Source: JANNRW01 sp031401815 (GTDB lineage Bacteria > Desulfobacterota > Desulfuromonadia > Geobacterales > DSM-12255). Taken from it: a stretch of DNA of 5,758 nt. Below are positions 1 to 5,758 of this stretch, piece after piece. The DNA lies in assembly GCA_031401815.1 (NCBI GenBank), contig JANNRW010000278.1, positions 1 through 5,758 of the forward strand. The letters run 5' to 3'. Each line of letters begins with the position of its first letter. The stretch's first letter is position 1. The notes below the pieces were generated by a model. That model worked only from the letters and a program-made list of their open reading frames with translations, was not told the origin of the DNA and made no database searches. Position numbers and translations under genes: made by a program.

Positions 1-86
1 AGGGATAAAAATTATGTGTAGTGATATAGGAGTAAATTTGATAAATGGTGAGAAGGGTGGGAAAATCGGACGAGAGGTAAGGTCAA

Positions 87-114
87 CTTCACATAACTTC
101 AGGCTTCACATAAC
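87..114. repeat. Two 11-bp direct repeats at the transposase truncation point
   Basis: CTTCACATAAC occurs at 87-97 and again at 104-114, a 17-bp period. The second copy ends on the first base of the transposase homology (the CAT histidine codon at 114-116). The repeat is seen directly. That it marks a deletion or slippage junction which removed the 5' part of the transposase gene is inference, and a chance repeat in AT-rich DNA is possible. Confidence 0.5.
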
Positions 115-926
115 ATTTTCATTTGCTGCTTATGCCGACCAGTGTTTCCCTTGCAGAAACCATGCGACGCCTGCTCACCGGTTATGCTGTCTATTTCAAC
201 CGGAAATACAACCGCAGCGGGCATCTGTTCCAAAACCGCTACAAGTCCATCCTCTGCGAGGAAGAGCCATACCTGCTTGAACTTGTCCGCTATATCCACC
301 TGAATCCATTGCGCGCCAAAATAGTTGCCGATCTGGACGGACTGGCATACTACCCCTGGAGCGGCCATGGTGTTTTACTTGGCAAGCGAACCATGGAAGG
401 CCAGGAAACAGCAGAGGTTTTGGCACGGTTTGGAACGAAGAGAACTCGTTCAGTGTTTGCTTATCAGCAGTTCATTGCCGACGGCATTGCTGCAGGGGAG
501 CGTAACGACCTGATAGGAGGCGGACTGAAGCGGAGCCAGCCTGATTGTATGGATAGCGGAGCAATAGCCGCCTTTGACGAGCGCATTCTTGGCAGTGGTG
601 AATTTGTCGAAGTACTGACCGGGGGAGCCATGCTGAGGGATCAGAATAAACCGCGACTTACTTTGAGAGATCTACTCGATAAAGTTAGTGTCGTAACCGG
701 AGCAGCAGTAGAAAAACTGCAAAGACCCGGTAAGGAACGGGCCATAGCGCGTGCCAAGGCCGTTTTCTGCTATTGTGCTGTACGGGAGTATTACTATACG
801 GCTACAGAGGCTGGAAGAATCGTGGGAATTGGCTCGGCAGGTGCATCAATCGCGGTCAGACGGGGTGGAGATCTGCTGGAATATGATCAGGAACTGCGTG
901 ATAAATTGCTGAAAACGGACAGTTAG
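114..926 (+). pseudogene. 5'-truncated REP-associated tyrosine transposase (Y1/HUH, IS200-like)
   Basis: Members of this family nick and join single-stranded DNA at REP-type hairpins, using an HUH metal site and one catalytic tyrosine. Homology starts at 114-122 with codons for His-Phe-His, the HUH motif, followed by LLLMPTSVSLAETMRRLL. The codon just before (111-113) is the stop TAA, so the usual first ~60 residues and the MPN lead-in to the motif are gone. Further on are YFNRKYNRSGHLFQNRYKS and RYIHLNPLRA; the Tyr in RYIHLNP (residue 57 if counted from a TTG at 123) is the probable nucleophile. The last ~80 residues (TLRDLLDKVSVVTG to REYYYTATEAGRIVGIG) resemble the DnaA-C-like helix-turn-helix tail of long relatives of this family. 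The downstream frame is open to TAG at 924-926. A 267-residue ORF could start at TTG 123, but it has no ribosome-binding site and would lack the HUH histidines. I call it a remnant. The family call is firm; non-function is inferred. Confidence 0.82.
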
Positions 927-1027
927 TTGATTAGCTAGCAACGTCCCCCTGAGGCGTTAGTTGATTAGCTAGCAACGTCCCCCTGAGGCGCTATTAGTTG
1001 ATTAGCTAGCAACGTCCCCCTGAGGCG
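923..1027. repeat. Three tandem 34-bp REP-like repeats
   Basis: Copies lie at 923-956, 957-990 and 994-1027 and are identical by eye. Each begins TTAGTTGATTAGCTAGC and ends CCCCCTGAGGCG. Copies 2 and 3 are each followed by CTA, so the third is shifted by three bases. Each copy can fold: CGTC pairs with GGCG around a 7-nt loop, and in copy 3 CTAG on both sides extends the stem past a CAA bulge. The first copy overlaps the stop codon of the transposase remnant. Location, size and hairpin potential fit REP-type repeats that such transposases recognise and move; this link is inferred from family knowledge. They are too close together, with no spacers, to be a CRISPR array. Confidence 0.85.
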
Positions 1028-1159
1028 CTAGATTGAGATTGTTAAGCGAGTAAAAACAGTTCCCCGAAGTGGTTCCGGTGGCTAATTTGATGGTAACGGA
1101 TAATTAGGTAGACTGTATTAACTCACATTATATCATCCCATAGACCAGACCAAGCACGT

Positions 1160-1163
1160 GGAG
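1160..1163 (+). promoter_or_regulatory. Ribosome-binding site that decides the selO start
   Basis: GGAG lies 9 nt before the ATG at 1173. An in-frame GTG at 1158 would add five residues (MECRF) but overlaps this site and has no good site of its own. The mature-looking N-terminus MSFQTP therefore begins at 1173. Confidence 0.6.
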
Positions 1164-1172
1164 TGCCGATTC

Positions 1173-2663
1173 ATGAGCTTTCAAACCCCTGCCTCTGAAA
1201 TCACTCCTTCCCCGGAAGGGTGGCGATTAGACAATAGTTACAGCCGTCTTCCCAGCTCGTTCTTTGCGAACATCTTCCCGGCACCGGTGCCGGAGCCACA
1301 CCTGGCTCTGCTTAACCGGCAACTTTGCTCCGACCTTGGTCTGGATGCCGAAAAGCTGCAACATGACAAGGGGATTGCTCAACTCGCCGGAAATCGCGTT
1401 CCCGAAGGGGCCGAGCCCATCGCCCTGGCATACTCCGGTCACCAGTTTGGCCACTTTACCCGCCTGGGGGATGGTCGGGCGATCCTGCTGGGGGAGCAAC
1501 TCGCCCCTGACGGCCGCAGATATGACATCCAGCTCAAAGGGGCCGGCCCGACCCCTTTTTCTCGCGGTGGCGATGGCCGCGCTGCGCTCGGCCCCATGCT
1601 TCGGGAATATATTGTCAGCGAAGCAATGCACTTCCTCGCCATCCCCACCACCCGGAGCTTGGCAGTGGTCACCACTGGGGATATGGTATTCCGTGAATCG
1701 CCTTTGCGGGGGGCAATTCTCACGCGGGTGGCAGCAAGCCACATCCGCGTCGGTACCTTCGAGCAGCTTGCCAGCTGTAACGACGGGGAGGGGCTCGAGG
1801 TTCTGGTCGATTACACTACCCACCGTCACTTCCCGGAACTGTTCGACACTGGGAACCGGGCTCTGTCCCTCCTCCAGGCAGTCATGGAACGCCAGGCGGA
1901 GCTTGTGGCCCAATGGTGTTGCATAGGCTTCATCCACGGGGTAATGAACACAGACAATATGGCTCTGAGCGGAGAAACCATCGACTATGGCCCATGCGCC
2001 TTCATGAATAACTACGATCCGTCGACGGTTTTCAGCTCCATCGATCGGACGGGGCGCTACGCCTTCGGCAACCAGCCGCTCATCGCCCAGTGGAATCTCG
2101 CCCGCTTCGCTGAAACCCTGCTGCCTCTGCTTCACCCGGACGAAAAGAAGGCCATGGCCATCGCCACTGAAGCAATTGCCGCCTTTCCGGGCCTGTATCA
2201 ACGCCGCTATCTGGCAGGAATGCGTGCCAAGCTGGGGCTGTTCAACGAAGAAGTGGGAGACACCACCCTGCTGTCAGATTTCCTGGACTGCCTGCACCGC
2301 CTGGGAGCTGACTACACCAACTCCTTCCGCGCCCTGGCAGCCGAGGCCCCTACCGATGCTCCGCTGTTCCGGGATGAGGGATTCACCGCCTGGCACCGAC
2401 GCTGGCAGGAGCGGTTGACACGCCAACCCCATCCCCTGGAGGAAGCCCGCCTGCTCATACGGACCCGCTCCCCCGGCATCATCCCCCGTAATCACAAGGT
2501 GGAAGAGGCCCTGGAAGCGGCAGTGGAGCAGGACGACTACTCTGTCATGGAGACCCTGCTCCAGGTTCTCGCTCACCCCTACGACGCTCCCCCTGAACAG
2601 GGAGGGTACCACCTGCCTCCGGCTCCGGGAGCCCCTCCTTACCGGACTTTTTGTGGTACATAG
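1173..2663 (+). CDS. selO: Protein adenylyltransferase SelO (YdiU/UPF0061 family)
   Basis: SelO is a pseudokinase-fold enzyme that binds ATP in a flipped orientation and transfers AMP to Ser, Thr or Tyr of target proteins, with a role in oxidative stress. The protein has 496 residues, normal for bacterial members (about 480-500). Seen in order: YSGHQFG at 87-93, LGDGRA at 98-103, QLKGAGPTPFSRGGDGRAA around Lys122, REYIVSE with Glu145, LTRVAASHIRVG with Arg185 and Arg192, then HGVMNTDNM with Asp261/Asn262 and IDYGP with Asp271. These match, at a constant offset of nine, the residues I recall for Pseudomonas syringae SelO (K113, E136, R176, R183, D252, N253, D262), so the enzyme looks active. 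It ends YRTFCGT; Cys494 is third from the end, where animal SelO carries selenocysteine. The gene stands alone: repeats precede it and toxin-antitoxin debris follows. By eye it is richer in GC than typA. I see no clear promoter. The antisense ORFs across it are shadows. Confidence 0.96.
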   Translation: MSFQTPASEITPSPEGWRLDNSYSRLPSSFFANIFPAPVPEPHLALLNRQLCSDLGLDAEKLQHDKGIAQLAGNRVPEGAEPIALAYSGHQFGHFTRLGDGRAILLGEQLAPDGRRYDIQLKGAGPTPFSRGGDGRAALGPMLREYIVSEAMHFLAIPTTRSLAVVTTGDMVFRESPLRGAILTRVAASHIRVGTFEQLASCNDGEGLEVLVDYTTHRHFPELFDTGNRALSLLQAVMERQAELVAQWCCIGFIHGVMNTDNMALSGETIDYGPCAFMNNYDPSTVFSSIDRTGRYAFGNQPLIAQWNLARFAETLLPLLHPDEKKAMAIATEAIAAFPGLYQRRYLAGMRAKLGLFNEEVGDTTLLSDFLDCLHRLGADYTNSFRALAAEAPTDAPLFRDEGFTAWHRRWQERLTRQPHPLEEARLLIRTRSPGIIPRNHKVEEALEAAVEQDDYSVMETLLQVLAHPYDAPPEQGGYHLPPAPGAPPYRTFCGT

Positions 2664-2702
2664 GTGGCTAAAGAAGTCAACCGTCGGCGACGAATGAAGT
2701 AG
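2664..2702 (+). pseudogene. Possible C-terminal tail of a RelE/HigB-type toxin
   Basis: Directly after the selO stop, 12 codons read VAKEVNRRRRMK and then stop at TAG 2700-2702, 7 nt before the antitoxin-like start at 2710. A basic tail of the type 'TP..EI..A.RR.K' directly upstream of a HigA-like gene is the usual arrangement of HigB-type toxins. The stretch is too short for homology on its own; the call rests on its position and composition. It abuts selO, which suggests that a deletion removed the rest of the toxin gene. It could also be chance coding in the selO 3' flank. Confidence 0.3.
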
Positions 2703-2709
2703 TTTAAAA

Positions 2710-2811
2710 ATGCTGACTCACAAAGAACTTAAAGCCAGCGCACTTGAGCGCGCAGATGTAAAAAAGGTGAATAGAGATGCTACGGGGACGGAGGTTATTT
2801 GTTTACTATAG
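2710..2811 (+). pseudogene. N-terminal fragment of a HigA-like (XRE) antitoxin
   Basis: The frame reads MLTHKELKASALERADVKK, closely like the start of HigA-type antitoxins (M.THKELKAKAL..PDVK.EYD..), which go on to a helix-turn-helix that represses the operon and neutralises a RelE-like toxin. Similarity ends after codon 19, near 2766. The frame then continues into unrelated sequence and stops at TAG 2809-2811, giving only 33 residues with no helix-turn-helix. The antitoxin is therefore dead. The replacement sequence leads directly into the palindromic element at 2813, so an insertion with deletion is the likely cause. No strong ribosome-binding site precedes it. The call depends on a short but characteristic N-terminal pattern recognised from memory. 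Confidence 0.55.
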
Positions 2812-2812
2812 C

Positions 2813-2916
2813 TCCGGTGATTAAACATTCAAACCCTTATGTAGGGGCGCTGCTTGCCGCGCCCCGATTGGGCGGAGCAAGCGCCGCCCCTACCATTCAG
2901 ATATTTAATCACCGGA
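2813..2916. mobile_element. MITE-like nested palindrome, 104 bp
   Basis: Perfect 13-bp terminal inverted repeats, TCCGGTGATTAAA (2813-2825) and TTTAATCACCGGA (2904-2916), enclose a second palindrome at 2841-2893. The inner one pairs GTAGGGGCG (2841-2849) with CGCCCCTAC (2885-2893), then GCTTGC (2852-2857) with GCAAGC (2877-2882), then CGCCC (2860-2864) with GGGCG (2870-2874) around a 5-nt loop. The inner arms resemble the widespread GTAGGGGC...GCCCCTAC repeats of many bacteria. No coding sequence fits inside, so it would be a non-autonomous element moved by a transposase encoded elsewhere. The unpaired segments inside the outer arms both begin CATTCA, at 2826 and 2894, in direct orientation, which could be a duplication from insertion of the inner palindrome into an outer one. 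I see no clear target-site duplication outside it. Confidence 0.7.
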
Positions 2917-3102
2917 TCAATAACTCAATTTATCTCTAAAATTTACAAATACAATGTCCCCGAAATGCCCGCGAATCAGAAGATCACCCACTACTGTAAT
3001 TACGTTACCCAGGTCTTTTCAAGCGTCAGTTACCGCTTCAAGGGGCGAGTTCCGCAGAATCCGGCCAGAGACGAGGTGAAATTTTCCGATTAGTGCTCTG
3101 TA
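2917..3102. other. Non-coding remainder of the selO-chaN gap
   Basis: I find no supportable gene here. An open frame from ATG 2965 to TAG 3093 encodes 42 residues (MPANQKITHYCNYV...), but it has no ribosome-binding site and no family resemblance that I recognise. Small patterns are the palindrome GTAATTAC near 2997 and an AATGTCCCC motif at 2953-2961 that echoes the core of the tandem repeats at 923-1027. It may be decayed mobile-element DNA. Confidence 0.4.
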
Positions 3103-3140
3103 CGGCTAGTTACCCCAAATTGCGAGGGATGAATTAGCCG
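3103..3140. repeat. Imperfect hairpin just upstream of the chaN-like gene
   Basis: CGGCTA (3103-3108) pairs with TAGCCG (3135-3140). The stem continues through a G-T wobble and TT/AA, and after an internal loop CCC (3114-3116) can pair with GGG (3126-3128). It ends 12 nt before the ribosome-binding site of the next gene. There is no following T-run, so it is not a standard terminator. An operator or a 5'-UTR structure is possible, but unproven. Confidence 0.4.
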
Positions 3141-3152
3141 CAGGTGACAACT

Positions 3153-3156
3153 GGAG
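3153..3156 (+). promoter_or_regulatory. Ribosome-binding site that decides the chaN-like start
   Basis: GGAG lies 5 nt before ATG 3162. That start puts a hydrophobic signal peptide directly after MK. The alternative in-frame GTG at 3144 has no such site and would prefix six residues to the signal peptide. Confidence 0.65.
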
Positions 3157-3161
3157 CAACC

Positions 3162-4010
3162 ATGAAACTATTCATAACCATTTTTCTACTTGTCCTTAAC
3201 TTGTTTCTGGGTATGGCATTTGTTCAGTCGGCTTCAGCACTGGAAAGTGTACTGCGTATCAGCGACAGGCAGGTGATTGACCTCGGCCGGATGCTTGCCG
3301 AATCTGCTTCAGTCCGCTACTTCTTCGTGGCCGAGAACCATGACGATCCCCAGCACCACTCTTACCAGCTGACAATCATCAAGGAGTTGAAGCAGCAAGG
3401 CCGACGGCTCGCCATCGGCCTTGAAATGTTCCCCATTACAAGCCAGGACAAGCTGGACTGATGGACTGCCGGAAAGCTCTCTCTGCCCGAGTTCAAGGAG
3501 CTGTATGCACGTAACTGGACACTGCCGTGGCCCCTCTATCAGGAGATTCTTCTCTACGCCCGTGATAACCGGATCCCGCTCATCGGTCTCAATCTGCCAA
3601 AGGGGATCAGCCGCAAGGTCGCCAGGCAGGGCTTTGCCGCTCTCACACCGGAAGAGCGCCGCCAACTCCCAGCAGGAATCACCTGTAACGTCGGCCCCGC
3701 CTATATGGCGTTCATCCGTCAGGCATACTCCAGACATGCCCTGCAGGAGAAGGCTTTTGCTCATTTCTGCGAGGCTCAGATGCTCTGGAACCGGAACATG
3801 GGACGCCAAATGGAAGCATTCATGACCAAAACCCCCGGCTATACCCTGGTGGCACTGGTTGGCATAGGCCATGCCCTGAAAAAAGGTGCACCTGACGAAC
3901 TCTCCTCCGAGGCAGACCATTACCGGGTGATTCTGCCTGAATTCGCCGGGCTCAACTGGCTTAATTTGACCAGCAACGAAGCAGACTACCTGCTCCTCTC
4001 CGGCAGGTGA
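3162..4010 (+). pseudogene. ChaN/DUF399-family exported protein interrupted by one in-frame TGA
   Basis: The family (ChaN-like, Cofac_haem_bdg/DUF399) includes haem-binding proteins linked to iron handling; the reaction, if any, is not established. From ATG 3162 the protein starts with a signal peptide, MKLFITIFLLVLNLFLGMAF, with likely cleavage after SASA (about residue 26). There is no lipobox Cys, so a soluble periplasmic product is expected. Family motifs follow: AENHDDPQHH (57-66) and GLEMF (86-90). At codon 100 (3459-3461) is TGA, between LD and WTAGKL. Reading past it, the same frame stays open to TGA 4008-4010 and carries RNWTLPWPLY (117-126), FCEAQMLW (202-209) and GIGH with His237, for 282 positions in all, the full family length. 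Relatives tend to have a charged or polar residue at codon 100, so CGA to TGA is the simplest origin. Options are a recent nonsense mutation, a sequencing error or readthrough. The downstream ATG 3705 has no ribosome-binding site. Confidence 0.85.
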
Positions 4011-4101
4011 CATGAATAACAGTCCAGGCAGAGATTTTTGAATATCAAATAAAATAACTTGCTTTATCTCAGAATAGCTGCGAATATACAACGTTTTGCA
4101 G

Positions 4102-4124
4102 GACGGGCGCTCCCCGTCTTTTTT
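4102..4124 (+). terminator. Intrinsic terminator between the chaN-like gene and typA
   Basis: GACGGG (4102-4107) pairs perfectly with CCCGTC (4113-4118) around the 5-nt loop CGCTC, followed directly by six T (4119-4124). This is a canonical rho-independent terminator on the + strand, 91 nt after the chaN-like stop. It is not bidirectional, since no A-run precedes the stem. Only 23 nt separate it from the typA ATG, which leaves no room for a typA promoter after it. typA transcripts must therefore start upstream and read through, or the hairpin works as an attenuator. Confidence 0.8.
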
Positions 4125-4130
4125 GTTTCA

Positions 4131-4147
4131 GAAAAAGGAGTTTTTAT
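4131..4147 (+). promoter_or_regulatory. typA ribosome-binding site inside an A/T hairpin
   Basis: GGAG at 4137-4140 lies 7 nt before ATG 4148 and is a strong site. It is flanked by AAAAA (4132-4136) and TTTTT (4141-4145), so it would sit in the 4-nt loop of a weak A-U stem. The same A-run plus G4137 could instead pair with C4118 and the T-run of the terminator. The pairings are seen; any regulatory role is inference. Confidence 0.7.
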
Positions 4148-5758
4148 ATGCAAGAGCTGATCAGAAACATCGCAATTATCGCCCACGTAGACCACGGCAA
4201 GACTACCCTGGTTGATGCCATGCTGAAACATACCGGGGTATTTCGTGACAATGAAGTCATAACAGAGCGGGTCATGGATTCAAATGATCTGGAAAAAGAG
4301 CGTGGGATTACTATCCTTTCGAAAAACCTCTCCGTTCATCATGGCAGGTACAAGATCAATATTGTTGATACTCCCGGTCATGCCGATTTCGGTGGAGAGG
4401 TGGAGCGGGTGCTTGCCATGGTCGATTCCGTGCTTCTTTTGGTAGATGCACTTGACGGGCCGATGCCGCAGACCCGCTTTGTTCTCAAAAAGTCGCTGGA
4501 TCTCGGGTTGAAGCCGATTGTTGTGATCAACAAGATCGATCGCCCTGGTGCGCGTCCTGATGAAGTCGTTAATATGGTTTTCGATCTTTTCTGCGAGCTG
4601 AATGCAACAGATGAACAGCTGGATTTCCCGATCGTCTATACCAGCGCCAAACTTGGCTATGCCAAGCTTGACATGAATTCGAACTCGACCAGTCTGGAGC
4701 CTCTCTTTGCAGTTATCGAAAGCAGTGTGCACCCCCCCAGAGGGAATTCCTCCGCCCCTTTTCAGATGCTGGTTACAAACATCGACTACAATGACTACAT
4801 CGGTAGAATAGCTACCGGCAAGATTTATAGCGGGAAGGTCAAAACAGGTGAAACACTGGCAGTCATCAAGCGTGACGGCAGCATAACCCGCAGCCGTATT
4901 TCCAAGCTTCTCGGTTATGAGGGGCTCAAGCAGGTGGAGATACCCGAAGCCATTACCGGAGATATCATCTCTCTGGCAGGCTTTGATGATGTTGGTATCG
5001 GTGAAACCCTGGCAGCGGCAGACGAGCCGATTGGTTTGCCGTACGTTGCCATTGATGAGCCGACCATTGCCATGAATTTTATTGTCAACTCTTCCCCGTT
5101 CGCCGGTCGTGAAGGGAAGCTGGTTACTTCGCGCAATATCCGGGAGAGGCTTGACAAGGAGCTCCGTACCAATGTGTCATTACGAGTTGAGGATACCGGC
5201 AATTCGGATACATTCAAGGTCTCCGGCAGAGGCGAGCTGCACCTATCCATTCTGATCGAAAACATGCGCCGTGAGGGTTTCGAAATGGCAGTCTCCAAGC
5301 CAGAAGTGATCTATCGGTTTGTAGACGGTGAGAAACTTGAGCCTATGGAGTATCTGGTCGTCGATGTTCCAGGGGAGCATCAGGGTTCAATAATCGAAAA
5401 AATGGGATTGCGGAAAGGGGAGATGGCTGCCATGCATCCGATGGGCGAGACCATCCGTCTTGAATTCGTAGTCCCGGCCAGAGGGCTTATAGGGCTGCGC
5501 GGAGAGCTCCTCACCGAGACGCGTGGCACTGCGGTCATGTCGCACATTTTTCATGACTATGCGCCGTATCGAGGGGATATACCCGGACGGAAGAACGGTG
5601 TCCTCATAGCTATGGAGCATGGCGAGACAACCGGATATGCACTTGATGCCCTGCAGCCTCGCGGGGTTCTGTTTCTTGCTCCGGGTGCTGAAGTTTATGG
5701 CGGGATGATAATTGGACAGCACTCAAAGGATAACGATCTTGATGTAAATCCGTGCAAG
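4148..5758 (+). CDS. typA: Ribosome-associated GTPase TypA/BipA (3' end beyond the window)
   Basis: TypA (BipA) is a translational GTPase of the EF-G/LepA group that binds the 70S ribosome and supports ribosome assembly and growth under cold and other stress. The 537 codons shown are open to the window edge; the family has about 600 residues, so roughly the last 60-70 are missing. The GTPase domain shows G1 AHVDHGKTT (12-20), RGITI (52-56), DTPGH (74-78, with His78 in the catalytic position), NKID (128-131) and SAK (166-168). A beta-barrel domain follows (PFQMLVTNIDYNDYIGRI...), then the EF-G-like domain III (NFIVNSSPFAGREGK, GRGELHLSILIENMRREG), domain V (PEVIYRF to PARGLIGLRGELL) and the start of the TypA-specific C-terminal domain, ending DNDLDVNPCK. 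Nothing is damaged in the visible part. ATG 4148 has a good ribosome-binding site. A terminator just upstream separates it from the chaN-like gene, so it is not simply co-transcribed with it. Confidence 0.97.
   Translation, partial: MQELIRNIAIIAHVDHGKTTLVDAMLKHTGVFRDNEVITERVMDSNDLEKERGITILSKNLSVHHGRYKINIVDTPGHADFGGEVERVLAMVDSVLLLVDALDGPMPQTRFVLKKSLDLGLKPIVVINKIDRPGARPDEVVNMVFDLFCELNATDEQLDFPIVYTSAKLGYAKLDMNSNSTSLEPLFAVIESSVHPPRGNSSAPFQMLVTNIDYNDYIGRIATGKIYSGKVKTGETLAVIKRDGSITRSRISKLLGYEGLKQVEIPEAITGDIISLAGFDDVGIGETLAAADEPIGLPYVAIDEPTIAMNFIVNSSPFAGREGKLVTSRNIRERLDKELRTNVSLRVEDTGNSDTFKVSGRGELHLSILIENMRREGFEMAVSKPEVIYRFVDGEKLEPMEYLVVDVPGEHQGSIIEKMGLRKGEMAAMHPMGETIRLEFVVPARGLIGLRGELLTETRGTAVMSHIFHDYAPYRGDIPGRKNGVLIAMEHGETTGYALDALQPRGVLFLAPGAEVYGGMIIGQHSKDNDLDVNPCK

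Noticed and set aside
14..280. 88-residue + strand ORF overlapping the transposase remnant
   Set aside because: It is out of frame with the transposase homology and has no family resemblance or good start context.
923..1027. CRISPR array
   Set aside because: The repeats abut directly (0 and 3 bp between copies), so there are no spacers, and no cas genes are nearby.
1040..1115. Minus-strand peptide frame ending ...HRNHFGELFLLA, possibly an IS remnant
   Set aside because: It is only about 24 codons long between stops and I cannot tie it to a named transposase.
1128..1133. TTATAT as a -10 box for selO
   Set aside because: No acceptable -35 lies at 16-18 bp upstream.
1227..2201. 324-residue ORF on the minus strand
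   Set aside because: It lies wholly antisense to selO, has no recognisable family and follows from the GC-rich codon use of selO.
2854..3093. 79-residue ORF from TTG 2854
   Set aside because: It begins inside the MITE-like palindrome, has no ribosome-binding site and matches no known family.
3459..3500. SECIS element for selenocysteine at TGA 3459
   Set aside because: The best pairing I find (AGCTC with GAGCT, about 18-nt loop) lacks the usual stem and apical loop, and the residue is not at a redox site in the family.
4059..4087. Sigma-70 promoter TTGCTT / GAATAT, 17-bp spacer, before typA
   Set aside because: The -10 matches only half of the consensus, and it would start transcription directly at the terminator stem; too weak to annotate.

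Overview
The window looks like a piece of a Geobacter-type deltaproteobacterial chromosome (Desulfuromonadales). This is inferred from the general character of the SelO, ChaN-like and TypA proteins and from the transposase and repeat types between them. No rRNA or other taxonomic marker is present, so the assignment is only moderately certain. All recognisable genes lie on the + strand.

Layout. Positions 1-113 are AT-rich and hold nothing I can identify. Positions 114-926 carry a REP-associated (Y1/HUH, IS200-like) tyrosine transposase that has lost its 5' end; homology starts exactly at the HUH histidine pair, just after an in-frame stop. Its stop codon lies inside the first of three near-perfect 34-bp tandem repeats (923-1027), which look like the REP-type partner sequences of such transposases. 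An intact selO (1173-2663) follows, encoding a protein AMPylase with all its catalytic residues.

The 498 bp between selO and the next gene (2664-3161) are a graveyard. They hold a probable last few codons of a RelE/HigB-type toxin, the first 19 codons of a HigA-like antitoxin that then runs into unrelated sequence, a 104-bp MITE-like element with perfect 13-bp terminal inverted repeats around a second, GC-rich hairpin, and a further hairpin just before the next gene.

Positions 3162-4010 encode an exported ChaN/DUF399-family protein interrupted by one in-frame TGA at codon 100, with the frame otherwise open to its end. A strong intrinsic terminator (4102-4124) separates it from typA/bipA (4148 to the window edge), a ribosome-associated GTPase that is intact as far as it is visible.

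The genes do not form one pathway. selO and typA are independent housekeeping or stress-response genes, and the DNA between them shows repeated insertion, deletion and decay. I see no convincing new multi-gene system. The points most worth a second look are the transposase remnant with its tandem repeats, the nested palindromic element, the single TGA in the ChaN-like gene, and the terminator placed tightly against the typA ribosome-binding site.
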